Assembly (NCBI RefSeq): GCF_014250475.1 | Contig: NZ_CP060204.1 | Location: forward strand, 558,001 to 622,000 | Length of the DNA: 64,000 nt | Direction of reading: 5' to 3' | DNA from: Selenomonas timonae | GTDB lineage: Bacteria; Bacillota; Negativicutes; Selenomonadales; Selenomonadaceae | In this document: positions 14,452-23,252 of the stretch, piece after piece | How the letters are laid out: each line of letters opens with the position of its first letter | Numbering within the stretch: position 1 is the first letter of the stretch | Position numbers and translations under genes: made by a program | Notes under the pieces: generated by a model | The model's database searches: none | The model's input: the letters and a program-made list of their open reading frames with translations, nothing else | Told to the model about the DNA's origin: nothing

Positions 14452-17406
14452 TTAGAATCTCCAGTCCAGTCCTGCCTTGAAGGTGACGCCGCGCTGCTTG
14501 CCAGCCCAGCCCTCGACGCTGAGGTCGGCGGTGGCGCGCTTGCTGAGGTTCGCGCGGTAACCGAGCTCAAGGCTGCCCGAGAGACCCTTGAGCGAAGGGC
14601 TTGGCGTATCGTAGGAGAAGCCGCCCGTGTGGTATGTCGCCCCCGCATCGCCCTTGAACTCGTACTGAAGGGAGGTGCCGAGGATGAGCGCGCCGCTCCC
14701 CTGTGGGATCGTCCAACGCGCGCCCGTGCGCAGACGGTGGCTCTCGACGGCGTGGAAGTCGTAGCTGTCGCCCGTCGAGAGGGTCGCGCTCGATCCGTTC
14801 TGCCGCGTGTAGAAATAGCGGAGATAGAGATCGCGCTCGGTGCCGTTTGCGGCCTTTGCCGTGTGGCCGACGCCGAGATGTGCGCCGATGTAGTTCGCGT
14901 CCGTATCGTAGGATGCGCGGCGCGTGATCCCTCCGACGGGAAGGTCTGCCTCGTAGTCCGTGCTCATGCGGCCAAAGCGCAGGCTGCCCTCGTAGAACAT
15001 GCCGCCCTTCTTCTCCTGGCGCAGGAAGGCGCCGCCGCCGACGTAGTGGGTATTGCCCTCACCATGGGTGCCGTCGTCGAGGTAGGAGTCGTAGCTGCCG
15101 CGTCCGTACTCGACGATGGGGCCGAAGAGGATGCGGTCATCACCGCGCATGACCTCGCGGGAGAATCCAACGGCGAGATTCATGCCGCGGACGTTGACGT
15201 GCGAACCGGTCTCGTGGCGCAGGCTCGATCCGCCGACGGCAGCAAAGGGGGCGAATCCGCTCGCTCCTGCAGCCTCTGCCGAGGCGATTGTCATGCCGCC
15301 GCCCGCGATGAGATCGCCGCTCGCGCCGAGGAATGCGGCAGTCCCCGTCATGGTCTCAGCAAGGGACTTCGTGTTCTCATGCAGGACAAATCCGTTATTG
15401 CCGGGGGTTGGATTTGGATTCGGGTTGGGATTCGGGTTGGGGTTCGGATTTGGATTTGGATTCGGGTTGGGGTTTGGGTTCGGATTCGGATTTGGATTCG
15501 GGTTCGGGTTCGGGTTCGGGTTTGGATTTGGATTCGGGTTGGGGTTCGGGTTGGGGTTCGGATTGGGATTCGGGTTCGGATTCGGCGTTGGTGTTGTACC
15601 CCCGTCGATGGCGCTGCCGTCGACCTTCACCACGAGCTCCTTCTTATTGTTCGTTACGCCCATCTTTGCCGTTCGATGTCCCGAGACGCCCTCGTAGACG
15701 GTCATCGTGGTCGCGGCGTCCGTATCGATCTGCGCGTTCTCTGTATAGAGGAGGCGGAGGCGGTTCGCTGTGCTGCTCCCCGGCATGTACGCCTCGAGTG
15801 CGGCGCCGTTGAGGTTCGTATTCGTGCTCCCCGTGACGCGCAGCATTGTGTCGTCCGCAGTCATGCCTGCGGGCACGTAGAACGCAAGCCGCTGAAAATC
15901 CGCAATGCTCTTGGCTGTGATCCCCTTGGTCTCGCGCACGATGAGTGCATTGTTTTCCCGTGTCACATTTGCCGCCGTAGCCACGCCGCCGTGGAGGTGT
16001 GCCGCGCTGAGATCGGGAGCCCCTGAGATCTCGACGATGTTGCCGCGCGCAATCGCCGTTGTTCCCGCAGAGCCGTCCGTCGTTGCACGCCCGCCATAGA
16101 TCGCGTCCTCATATTTTCCGCCGCTGATATGGAGCTCATTGCTCTCTGCGGCAGCGACTGCCGTATTGCTGCTCGATGCGGCACTCGCATCACCGCCGTA
16201 GACAGGCTCCTCGAAGGTGCCCGCGCTGAGCGTCAGGATATTGCCGTCCGCAGTTGCCGTGGACGCGGCAGATATCCCCTTCGCAATCGCCCTACCGCCC
16301 CTGATCTCTTTCCATGCGGCGTTCGTGGGGCTGAGTGTGACGCGGTTTGCGTTTGCCGTCGCAAGGTTTGTGCCCGCGCCGTTCAGGACAGTTGCAGAGC
16401 CGCCTATGACATTGCGCCCGTCCAAATAGCTGCCGCCCGTGATGGTGACGACGTTCCGATCTGCCGATGCTGTCCCGCGTGCGCCCGAGGCGTTGGCATA
16501 GGCTGAGCCGCCGATGTAGCCGCCGTTGTCACTCAATAAATTCTTGAGAGTGACGCTGTTCACGTCCGCGTGCGCCTCTGCTGCGCCGTTCCCCGTCTCG
16601 GCTCGGGCAAAGCCGCCCTGCGCGGAGAATCCATGCGTGAGCGTGCCGCCGTCGATCGTGATATCGTTGTTCGTGACGATTGTCTCCGCCACGCCGCTGT
16701 CCGTTTTGATCGAGCCGAAGCCGCCGCCGAACACATAGGAGTATTTGCCGCCCGTGCCGCTGATGTCGTTGTCATCAACCGTCACGCTGACGCGCGTGGC
16801 AGTCGTTCCGATGAGATCGACCGAGGCGGCGGCGGCGTGATTGATCGCACCGCCCGTGTTGGTCACGCGGTTCCCCTTTGCCTCGGCGGTAAAGGACGTA
16901 CCCGCACCCGCAGCCTTTTGCTCGATGTGCGCGCCGTAGAGGTCGCCGATCTGCGTGCCTCCCGCATCAACGAGAATTGTATTCTCATTGGTCCGATAGG
17001 TGACGGGACCTCCCTGCGTCGCATAAACGCGAATATTGCCGCCGTAGAGATGGGTCGTCTTCCCCGTCGTGAGCGTGACGGTGTTCCCGCTCGCCGTGAG
17101 CGTGGTCGCGCCCGGCGCTGTCGCGTTATTGTAGCGCTGATATTCGACCCAGCCGCCTGCGAGGAAGCCGAGCTCGTCATTGCTCCGCACGGTAAGTGTA
17201 TTGCTGCTCGCCGACGCCGTGCCGTCTCCGTTATCGTGCCGCAGCTCGGCATCTCCACCGTATACCGCGCGCTGACTACCGTCCGTCACCGTGATATTAT
17301 GATTGTCCTCGATTGGTGATGCAGATGCGTTCGTCCCTCCGAGTACCAGTCCTGCCGCGATCAGTGCGCCGAGGCCTCTGCGCGTGTGTTTTCCGTGGCT
17401 CCTCAT
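14452..17406 (-). CDS. type V autotransporter with NP-repeat linker
   Basis: A 984-residue outer-membrane autotransporter. A signal peptide (about residues 1-29, cleaving near TNASASP) precedes a passenger of about 570 residues. The passenger is built from repeated units with Val/Ile-alternating strands and YGG, VYGG or IYGGRA turns, consistent with a beta-helix. Residues about 604-665 are an almost pure Asn-Pro repeat acting as a rigid stalk. The last 290 residues form a translocator barrel with alternating strands ending in FKAGLDWRF, the terminal aromatic signature recognised by BAM. This shows that the cell has an outer membrane. The passenger's target is unknown; adhesion is the usual guess. 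A terminator lies in the composite repeat just downstream. Confidence 0.92.
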   Translation of the reverse strand: MRSHGKHTRRGLGALIAAGLVLGGTNASASPIEDNHNITVTDGSQRAVYGGDAELRHDNGDGTASASSNTLTVRSNDELGFLAGGWVEYQRYNNATAPGATTLTASGNTVTLTTGKTTHLYGGNIRVYATQGGPVTYRTNENTILVDAGGTQIGDLYGAHIEQKAAGAGTSFTAEAKGNRVTNTGGAINHAAAASVDLIGTTATRVSVTVDDNDISGTGGKYSYVFGGGFGSIKTDSGVAETIVTNNDITIDGGTLTHGFSAQGGFARAETGNGAAEAHADVNSVTLKNLLSDNGGYIGGSAYANASGARGTASADRNVVTITGGSYLDGRNVIGGSATVLNGAGTNLATANANRVTLSPTNAAWKEIRGGRAIAKGISAASTATADGNILTLSAGTFEEPVYGGDASAASSSNTAVAAAESNELHISGGKYEDAIYGGRATTDGSAGTTAIARGNIVEISGAPDLSAAHLHGGVATAANVTRENNALIVRETKGITAKSIADFQRLAFYVPAGMTADDTMLRVTGSTNTNLNGAALEAYMPGSSTANRLRLLYTENAQIDTDAATTMTVYEGVSGHRTAKMGVTNNKKELVVKVDGSAIDGGTTPTPNPNPNPNPNPNPNPNPNPNPNPNPNPNPNPNPNPNPNPNPNPNPNPNPNPNPNPNPNPTPGNNGFVLHENTKSLAETMTGTAAFLGASGDLIAGGGMTIASAEAAGASGFAPFAAVGGSSLRHETGSHVNVRGMNLAVGFSREVMRGDDRILFGPIVEYGRGSYDSYLDDGTHGEGNTHYVGGGAFLRQEKKGGMFYEGSLRFGRMSTDYEADLPVGGITRRASYDTDANYIGAHLGVGHTAKAANGTERDLYLRYFYTRQNGSSATLSTGDSYDFHAVESHRLRTGARWTIPQGSGALILGTSLQYEFKGDAGATYHTGGFSYDTPSPSLKGLSGSLELGYRANLSKRATADLSVEGWAGKQRGVTFKAGLDWRF
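15408..15594 (-). repeat. in-frame tandem repeat encoding Asn-Pro stalk
   Basis: About 30 imperfect 6-bp units, on the minus strand variants of AAYCCN/CCNAAY, encode alternating Asn and Pro. The units use several synonymous codons, so the array is not perfectly homogeneous. Slippage in 6-bp steps would change stalk length without breaking the reading frame. Confidence 0.9.
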
Positions 17407-17766
17407 AAAATTGACTCCTTTCGCTAATCCCGCTCACCTATACACTAATCTGGAACAAATGAACGAAAACCTATCTATCTATTTCATAACATAATCCATA
17501 GAGGGGGTAAATGAGATAAAAGGAGGAGGTGGATCGGGACTTCCTTGGCCTTCTTCGGATAGTGTGGGCGTAGTATTAAATATCAAATCGGATCATTTGT
17601 GCAAACCGTTCTGCAGACGCATATTTGACAATGTGTTTCGCATTTCTTAGAGTTTCGCGCAAACGAATAGGACTGTAGTGCGATATGACGCAATACAGTC
17701 CTATTTTGACGCATTAAATGTTATTGAAGAAAGATGATTTTTTCCTGAAAGGATCATCTGTATCCG
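17407..17766. other. intergenic region with terminator-like palindrome
   Basis: 360 nt between the WG-repeat gene and the autotransporter, both on the minus strand. It holds the autotransporter promoter region near its left end and a 12-bp perfect inverted repeat AATAGGACTGTA/TACAGTCCTATT at 17666-17705. That repeat is followed by TTTT on the plus strand and is a possible terminator for the WG gene. I see no gene in it. Confidence 0.6.
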
Positions 17767-19305
17767 TTACAGACGGTCCGTCTCGTACTGGTGCGTGCGC
17801 ACCTCGTTGTATGTGGGCGGGATGACGACCGTGCCCGTGTGGTCGATAAACCCCCACTTGTCGTTTATCTTCACAGGTGCAAATCCCTCGTTGAACATTC
17901 CAATCTCCGTGACTGTGCTGGGGAGGAGGAAGGGGACGCGTCCCGTCTTGTCGATGAAGAAGGACTTTGATCCCTGCCGTACGGCGGCGATTCCGTCGGT
18001 GAAGTCGTGTACTTCGTCGTATTTTGGTTCGATGACGACCGTGCCCGTACGGTCGACAAAGCCCCACTTGTCGCCGTCCTGCACTGCCGCGCGATCGTCA
18101 TAGAAGAAGTGGATGCCCTTATATTTCGGCTCGACGACGTAAGCACCCTTCCGATCGACGATACCCCATTTGCTCTTGACGCGGACAAGCGCAACGCCGT
18201 CCATGAAGATGGAGTTGTAGTCGTTCTTCGTCGAGATGATCTCTGCGCCGGTCTTGTCGATGTAGCCGCGCTTGACCTTCTCGCCGATGAGATCGGTACC
18301 GACCCCGAACGTCGGCACGCCCGTGGCAAAGGAGACGGCACTGGTGAGGAAGCCGCCGAGCAGTCCGACCTTGACTTCGCGGCGCACCTCGGCGAGCCCG
18401 TTCTCAAACGGCATGACGTCGCTGTAGCGCGTCTGGATCACCTTTGCGCCCGTCTTGTCGATAAATGCGCGGTACTTCTTTTCCTTCACCATTGCAAGCC
18501 CGTCCTGGAAGTCCCAGACGTCTCCGGGGCGGTACTGCGGCTGGATGACCATTGTGCCGGACTTGTCGATAAAGCCGATCTTCTTCTTGATTTCGACGCG
18601 GCTCAGTCCTTCCTGAAAACCGCCTGCCCAATCATAGGCGGCAGGAATGACTAACGTCCCCGTGGTATCGATGAACCCGTACTTCCCGCTTGGTGTTTTG
18701 ACGGGAGCAAGCCCCTCGGAGAAGGAATACGCCGCATCGTACACATCGTTCGTCAACAGACTGCCGTCGCGGCGGCAGAAGACATACTTCTTGTCGGGGC
18801 GCTGTACGCAGGAAATTCCATCGTTGAATGAGCCGACTGCGAGGTTCTCGACGGGCAGGATCTGTTTGCCCGCCGTATTGTACGCGCCGACCTTGTCCTT
18901 TGCGTCGCTGACAATGATGACATCCGCAGACAGCGGCTGTATGGTCTTGTAGATGGCGGGGACGATGAGCGTTCCGTCGAGGCGGACGATGCCCCATGTC
19001 TTGCCCTGGCGGACGGCGACCGCGTCCGCTGAGTAGGAGGCGATCTCATCGTACTCCGCCGGGATGGTGAGGCTGCCCGAGGGGGCGACGGCGCCCCACT
19101 TCTTGCCCACGCGGACAACGGCGATCGGTTTGGAGGACTGCAGTGCAGGGGTGGAGGTGCCGACCTGCGTCTGCGCGGCGGACATCGCCTGCGCTGCGGC
19201 GGGTGCAGCCTGTTCCTCTGCCGCAAATCCTGCGGGCATCGCACAAAGTACACCCGCCGCCGTCGTTGCGGCGATCATCCCGCGCAGCTTCTTGTGTTTT
19301 GTCAT
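17767..19305 (-). CDS. secreted WG-repeat protein
   Basis: A 512-residue exported protein. The signal peptide spans about residues 1-28 (MIAATTAAGVLCAMPAGFAA). The mature part is made of about ten WG-type repeats of 40-45 residues with recurring cores such as KWGAVAPSGSLTIPAEYDEI, KYGFIDTTGTLVIPAAY and KWGFVDRTGTVVIEPKYDE. WG repeats form beta-rich binding surfaces in many bacteria, but no enzymatic role is established. It is probably periplasmic or surface-exposed. A TATAAT box lies about 40 nt upstream on the minus strand. It may be read with nothing else; the next upstream gene (amrS) ends 49 nt before it. Confidence 0.9.
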   Translation of the reverse strand: MTKHKKLRGMIAATTAAGVLCAMPAGFAAEEQAAPAAAQAMSAAQTQVGTSTPALQSSKPIAVVRVGKKWGAVAPSGSLTIPAEYDEIASYSADAVAVRQGKTWGIVRLDGTLIVPAIYKTIQPLSADVIIVSDAKDKVGAYNTAGKQILPVENLAVGSFNDGISCVQRPDKKYVFCRRDGSLLTNDVYDAAYSFSEGLAPVKTPSGKYGFIDTTGTLVIPAAYDWAGGFQEGLSRVEIKKKIGFIDKSGTMVIQPQYRPGDVWDFQDGLAMVKEKKYRAFIDKTGAKVIQTRYSDVMPFENGLAEVRREVKVGLLGGFLTSAVSFATGVPTFGVGTDLIGEKVKRGYIDKTGAEIISTKNDYNSIFMDGVALVRVKSKWGIVDRKGAYVVEPKYKGIHFFYDDRAAVQDGDKWGFVDRTGTVVIEPKYDEVHDFTDGIAAVRQGSKSFFIDKTGRVPFLLPSTVTEIGMFNEGFAPVKINDKWGFIDHTGTVVIPPTYNEVRTHQYETDRL

Positions 19306-19354
19306 GGGGTCATCTCCTTTGAAAATATATCATTATACAATACTTATACTTCGC

Positions 19355-20194
19355 TCAGCAGTTCCCACGATGGACGTGCCGCAGGTGACGGCGGGCAATG
19401 ACAGCAAGACGGTCGATGGCGGCAATCGGTGTTGGTGGTGTGCTCATGCGGTGACGCGGGAAATAGCGGCTGATGTGGAGCGGGAGGTCGGGCGAGAGGG
19501 TGGAAAGCCAGTGCGCTTCCTCGTCCATGTCCTCGGTGCTGTCGTTCATCGTGGGGACGACGAGGGTTGTCACCTCGACGTGCACGCCGTGGGCGACGGC
19601 GCGTGCGATGGTCGACTTCACCGCCTCCAGATCGCCGCCGAGCCGCCGATAGGTGTCCGTGTGCCATGCCTTCAGATCTATGTTCATCGCATCGACGTGC
19701 GGCAGGAGGCGCGCGAGCGGCTCCGTGCAGATCATGCCGTTCGTCACGAGCACCACCTTCAGCCCTGCCGCGTGTAGAAGGGGCGCGGTGTCCATGATGT
19801 ACTCATAGCCGACGAGCGGCTCGTTGTAGGTAAAGGCAACGCCGATATTGCCGCGCGGCTGATGCCGCAGCTCCTCGGCGAGTGCGGCGAGCTGCGCGGG
19901 CGACACGTTCTCCGTCTCAATCGAGGTGTCCGCCATTGCGATGGAGGCGTTCTGGCAGAAGGGGCAGGCAAGGTTGCAGCCGAAGCTGCCGACCGAGAGG
20001 ATGAAGCCGCCGGGGTGAAAGTGATACAGCGGCTTCTTCTCGATCGGGTCGAGTGCGAGTGAGGTCAGCCGCCCGTAGTTCTTCGGGCGGATGGTGCCGC
20101 CAATGTTCGCGCGTGCACGGCAGAAGCCCGTCTCGCCCGCGTCGAGGCGGCAGGCATGGGGGCAGAGGCGGCAGGTCACTAGGGCGGCGTTCAT
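19355..20194 (-). CDS. amrS: AmmeMemoRadiSam system radical SAM enzyme
   Basis: A 279-residue radical S-adenosylmethionine protein. The cluster-binding CNLACPFC (CxxxCxxC) is at about residue 74, preceded by the extra cysteine-rich N-terminus CRLCPHACRLDAGETGFC characteristic of the pyruvate-formate-lyase-activase-like AmrS branch. FTYNEPLVGYEYI and VTNGMI are typical of the barrel. It starts one base after the stop of the Memo-AMMECR1 gene, so the two form a tight operon. Members of this three-component set co-occur widely in bacteria and archaea, but to my knowledge their reaction is not firmly established. Confidence 0.92.
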   Translation of the reverse strand: MNAALVTCRLCPHACRLDAGETGFCRARANIGGTIRPKNYGRLTSLALDPIEKKPLYHFHPGGFILSVGSFGCNLACPFCQNASIAMADTSIETENVSPAQLAALAEELRHQPRGNIGVAFTYNEPLVGYEYIMDTAPLLHAAGLKVVLVTNGMICTEPLARLLPHVDAMNIDLKAWHTDTYRRLGGDLEAVKSTIARAVAHGVHVEVTTLVVPTMNDSTEDMDEEAHWLSTLSPDLPLHISRYFPRHRMSTPPTPIAAIDRLAVIARRHLRHVHRGNC

Positions 20195-20195
20195 T

Positions 20196-21578
20196 TCAGA
20201 CGTGCCGCGTCACTTCAAAGCGCCAGATACGGATGGCGGCGTCCTCGGGGATGCCGCCCTTCTTGCGTGCAATGCGCAGCTGCTCCTCCACCGTGTCGAC
20301 GCCCGCGAGATCGGGCAGGAGCAGCCCCTTGCGCCCGCGTGACTCGACAATGACGCCGTATCTCTTCGCATCGAGATCGTCCGCACTGTCCACGAGCTCC
20401 GGCTCCGTCAGCACATCGACGGAGTAGACGAGCTCATCCAGTTCGTCTGCGCGTACGGGCGGGAAGCGCGGGTCGCGCAGGGCGGCGGAGGCGGCGTTCT
20501 TTATGATCTCCTCCGCAATATTCTTCGCTGTCGGCTCGAATGTCCCGATGCAGCCGCGCAGTTCCCCGTCCTTCTTGAGCGAGACGAAGACACCCGCGCG
20601 CTCTGCCATCTCGGACGGAAGTCCCTGCGGGCGTGCAGCGGGTTCACCCGTACGGACAATGGTCTCAATCGCGTGCCGTGCGAGTTGCACATAGTCATCC
20701 TCAGCGGCACGCCGTTCCTCGCGTGCACGCTTCTCGAGGATCTCATAGCGCTCGGCAAAGCTGCGGCGCGCATCCTCGCGCGTCACCTTGCAGGAGACAA
20801 CGCCATAGCCGACGCCGAACGGCCCCTGATAGGAGAGCTTCTTGATCTTGAGCGCCTTTGCATCGAGTGCACCCGCCATCATCCAGAACGAGCGCAGACC
20901 GCACTCTGCCGCCGCCTGATAGAGCGCGGGGGCTATGCGCAGGAGCTTGAGGAAGTCGCCCTCCTCGAGATACTTCATGCACGCCTTGTCGAACCGCGGT
21001 CCCTCGGGCGCAAAGCCATAGGGTCCCTCGGGCGTCAGCTTGTGCGAGAGGTCTCCGCTCGCGATGAAGACGGCGCGGCGTCCGAGCGTTTCGACCACGC
21101 GTGCAATACACTTGCCGAAGTTGTAATGCGCGAGAGGCGAGAGCCCCGAGATGCCGACGCGCAGGAGGCGAAAGTCGCGCGTATATGCGTGCAGGAAGTG
21201 CAGGGGGATCATGACCCCATGATCGAGCGCGGCATTTCTCCCGCCGACGGGCCCCGCCTTGATGCCCTCCGCCGCAGCCACGGACGCAAGCTCCTTTGCG
21301 AGCACGCTGTCATAGCGTGCTGTCACCGCGACCTCGGGCGCACCGAACTGACCGAAGCTGCCCGACGCCTCCTCGCCCGGTGCGATGTGGAAGTAGTCTG
21401 CGTACATGACCGTGTGCGGGCTCACGACGATGATCGTATCGGGGGCAAAATCCGCTGCCTCCTTCATCGCACGCTCGTAGGCATTTACCGTCAGCTGAAT
21501 CTTCTTCTCCTCGCCCCGCCCGACCTCGGGGATGATGAGCGGCGGATGGGGGACGACATAGGCTGCAAGGATTGACAT
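20196..21578 (-). CDS. AmmeMemoRadiSam protein: Memo-AMMECR1 fusion
   Basis: A 460-residue two-domain protein. Residues 1 to about 265 are a Memo-like domain related to class III extradiol dioxygenases, with YVVPHPPLIIPEVGRG, VVSPHTVMYADYF, DHGVMIPLHF and IASGDLSHKL supplying metal-binding-type histidines and Asp. Residues from about 285 are an AMMECR1 domain with the hallmark GVFVSLKKDGELRGCIGTFEP and AASAALRDPRFPPV. Together with AmrS this is the full AmmeMemoRadiSam set in two genes. AmrS follows after one base. The substrate is unknown; the dioxygenase-like fold next to a radical SAM enzyme suggests a shared modification or oxidation pathway, which is inference. Confidence 0.92.
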   Translation of the reverse strand: MSILAAYVVPHPPLIIPEVGRGEEKKIQLTVNAYERAMKEAADFAPDTIIVVSPHTVMYADYFHIAPGEEASGSFGQFGAPEVAVTARYDSVLAKELASVAAAEGIKAGPVGGRNAALDHGVMIPLHFLHAYTRDFRLLRVGISGLSPLAHYNFGKCIARVVETLGRRAVFIASGDLSHKLTPEGPYGFAPEGPRFDKACMKYLEEGDFLKLLRIAPALYQAAAECGLRSFWMMAGALDAKALKIKKLSYQGPFGVGYGVVSCKVTREDARRSFAERYEILEKRAREERRAAEDDYVQLARHAIETIVRTGEPAARPQGLPSEMAERAGVFVSLKKDGELRGCIGTFEPTAKNIAEEIIKNAASAALRDPRFPPVRADELDELVYSVDVLTEPELVDSADDLDAKRYGVIVESRGRKGLLLPDLAGVDTVEEQLRIARKKGGIPEDAAIRIWRFEVTRHV

Positions 21579-21722
21579 AGGACAACCTCCTTACGGAATT
21601 CTATATGTCTATTGATTCGCCACATGATGAAAAAGCCCTTCATGATTTTAATATGAGAGAGGATTTTGCGTTTTGTTGTCGAAAAAATCAAAGAGATTTT
21701 AACATCTGCAAGGAGGATGAGA

Positions 21723-22235
21723 ATGATGGGGAAGAGAATTGTCGGGCTGGTGGCTGTGCTCGTACTGGCGTTTTCGGCAGTTACTATGGCTGCGGGCGCG
21801 AACCAGATCAATCGGGACGATCATGTCCTGCAGTACAATGAGATCGCGCTCGGCGGCATCATGGTCGGGATGAAGCGCGCACAGGTCGAGGCGATCTACG
21901 GTGCGCCGACCGAGCGCACGGAGCCGGCGAAGAGCGCGGCACTCGATGAGATGATGGATCGCTATACGTACGGCACGTCGTTTCAGGTTACATTTGTCGG
22001 CGATACGGTCATGTATATCAATACGAGTGCGCACAACGGGATTGCAACACCGGCAGGCGTGACGGTTGGCGACCCGGCCGACAAGATCACCCGCACGTAC
22101 GGCAAGCCGCAGCGCTATACGCGCTATGAGAGCGGCGAGGAGAGCTTCGTCTACCGCGATCCGTACGATATTCACATCGGATTCAGTGTGGAGAAAGGCC
22201 GCATCACGCGCATCGGCATTGTCGGGTACGAATAA
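21723..22235 (+). CDS. secreted small protein, SmpA/BamE-like repeat
   Basis: A 170-residue exported protein with a signal peptide over about residues 1-25 (GLVAVLVLAFSAVTMAAGA). The mature part has two similar blocks, IALGGIMVGMKRAQVEAIYG and AGVTVGDPADKITRTYGKPQ. Each has the glycine-then-helix pattern (xGMxxxQVxxxYGxP) of SmpA/OmlA-like domains. No lipobox cysteine is present, so it is probably a soluble periplasmic protein. The start is set at 21723 because AGGAGG lies 6 nt upstream; the frame is open further 5'. It is a monocistronic gene with its own terminator. Function unknown. Confidence 0.8.
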   Translation: MMGKRIVGLVAVLVLAFSAVTMAAGANQINRDDHVLQYNEIALGGIMVGMKRAQVEAIYGAPTERTEPAKSAALDEMMDRYTYGTSFQVTFVGDTVMYINTSAHNGIATPAGVTVGDPADKITRTYGKPQRYTRYESGEESFVYRDPYDIHIGFSVEKGRITRIGIVGYE

Positions 22236-22251
22236 TCGTGCATATGCGAAC

Positions 22252-22296
22252 ACAGCCTACATTCCGTCCGATTATGGACAGTATGTAGGCTGTTTT
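22252..22296 (+). terminator. terminator of the SmpA-like gene
   Basis: An 11-bp perfect stem, ACAGCCTACAT with ATGTAGGCTGT, is followed by TTTT. It lies between two convergent genes and may work for both. Confidence 0.85.
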
Positions 22297-22307
22297 ATGT
22301 GAAGAAT

Positions 22308-23018
22308 TCACTGCCAGAGGATGGCAATGACGAGAGCGGGGAAGAAGTTCGCGACGCGGATGTGCGGCAGACCGAGGAGGTTCGTGCCGACGCAGAAGAT
22401 GAGGATGTTGCCAATGTAGCTGAGATTCGCGAGTGCTGCGGGTGTTATGATGGGCTCGATCGCGCCGGCCACGAGGAAGATCGCGCCCTGAAAGAGTCCG
22501 ACCGAGACCGCCGAGAAGATGCAGCCGCGCCCGAGCGTCGCGGTGAGGAGCATGACGACAACCGCATCGAGGACGCTCTTGGCAAAGAGCACGGACGGGT
22601 CGTCGAGCAGGCGGTCGTTGATCGAGCCGATGACCGCCATGGCACCGACGCAGACGGTCAGCGAGGCGGTGACGAAGCCGTCGATAAAGCGTGCATCGCC
22701 GCTGCTGCCAGACACACGTTTCAGCCACGCGCCGAACGCCTCCATGCGATCCTCGATGTTGATGAGCTCGCCAATGAGTGCGCCGCCGATGAGACTGGCG
22801 AGCATCATATGCGCGCCGCCAAAGATGAGCTGCCCATCTGTGCCGATGCGCAGCATCTCCCGCAGCGTTCCGCCGAGCCCGAGGAAGATCACCGCGAGCG
22901 CGCACGCGCGCATGAGCGTCTCTTGAAAGCGCTCCGAGATGAAGCGCCCGCACCCGAGCCCGAGGAGTCCCCCGAGCAGGATGGCGACGACGTTTGTAAT
23001 GATTCCGATGCCCGGCAT
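22308..23018 (-). CDS. DUF554 family membrane protein
   Basis: A 236-residue integral membrane protein with about six hydrophobic segments. It begins MPGIGIITNVVAILLGGLLG, the conserved opening of the DUF554 family (YdfK/YqgA-like). Other family-like runs are ALAVIFLGLGGTLREML, LASLIGGALIGELINIEDRME, FIDGFVTASLTVCVGAMAVIG and LLTATLGRGCIFSAVSVGLF. Transport has been suggested for the family but no substrate is established. It is a single gene, convergent with the secreted protein on the left. Confidence 0.88.
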   Translation of the reverse strand: MPGIGIITNVVAILLGGLLGLGCGRFISERFQETLMRACALAVIFLGLGGTLREMLRIGTDGQLIFGGAHMMLASLIGGALIGELINIEDRMEAFGAWLKRVSGSSGDARFIDGFVTASLTVCVGAMAVIGSINDRLLDDPSVLFAKSVLDAVVVMLLTATLGRGCIFSAVSVGLFQGAIFLVAGAIEPIITPAALANLSYIGNILIFCVGTNLLGLPHIRVANFFPALVIAILWQ

Positions 23019-23196
23019 ATTGCGCCCCTCCGTTTCAGTTCATTGAAAGGTTCATTGTACCCTATTTATCTGCATATGTAAAATGGGGAGAGGAAACACA
23101 GATCAACAGCGGGTCAGCAAAGGCGTGGCAGCGCGAAAAATCCGCACACGCGCATCGGTATCGTCAGGGACGAATAGGGCGCTGTACGTACTCATG

Positions 23197-23238
23197 AAAA
23201 ACAGCCTCATCATGCAGATGATTACATGGTGAGGCTGT
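23197..23238 (-). terminator. terminator of the hexuronate operon
   Basis: Stem ACAGCCTCA with TGAGGCTGT, followed on the minus strand by TTTT. It lies just downstream of eda, the last gene of the operon. Confidence 0.85.
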
Positions 23239-23252
23239 GTGCTTTCTCAGGC

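Noticed and set aside
15116..15697. Plus-strand open frame with long Gly-Phe-Gly-Leu repeats
   Set aside because: It is the antisense reading of the Asn-Pro stalk of the autotransporter. The minus-strand frame has signal peptide, passenger and barrel; the plus-strand frame has none of these.
17480..17600. Small gene after AAAGGAGGAGG near 17520
   Set aside because: Only a GTG frame of about 14 codons follows, with no spacing from the purine-rich run; treated as chance.
23019..23196. tRNA or small RNA gene between DUF554 and eda
   Set aside because: No cloverleaf, promoter pair or terminator other than that of eda could be made out.
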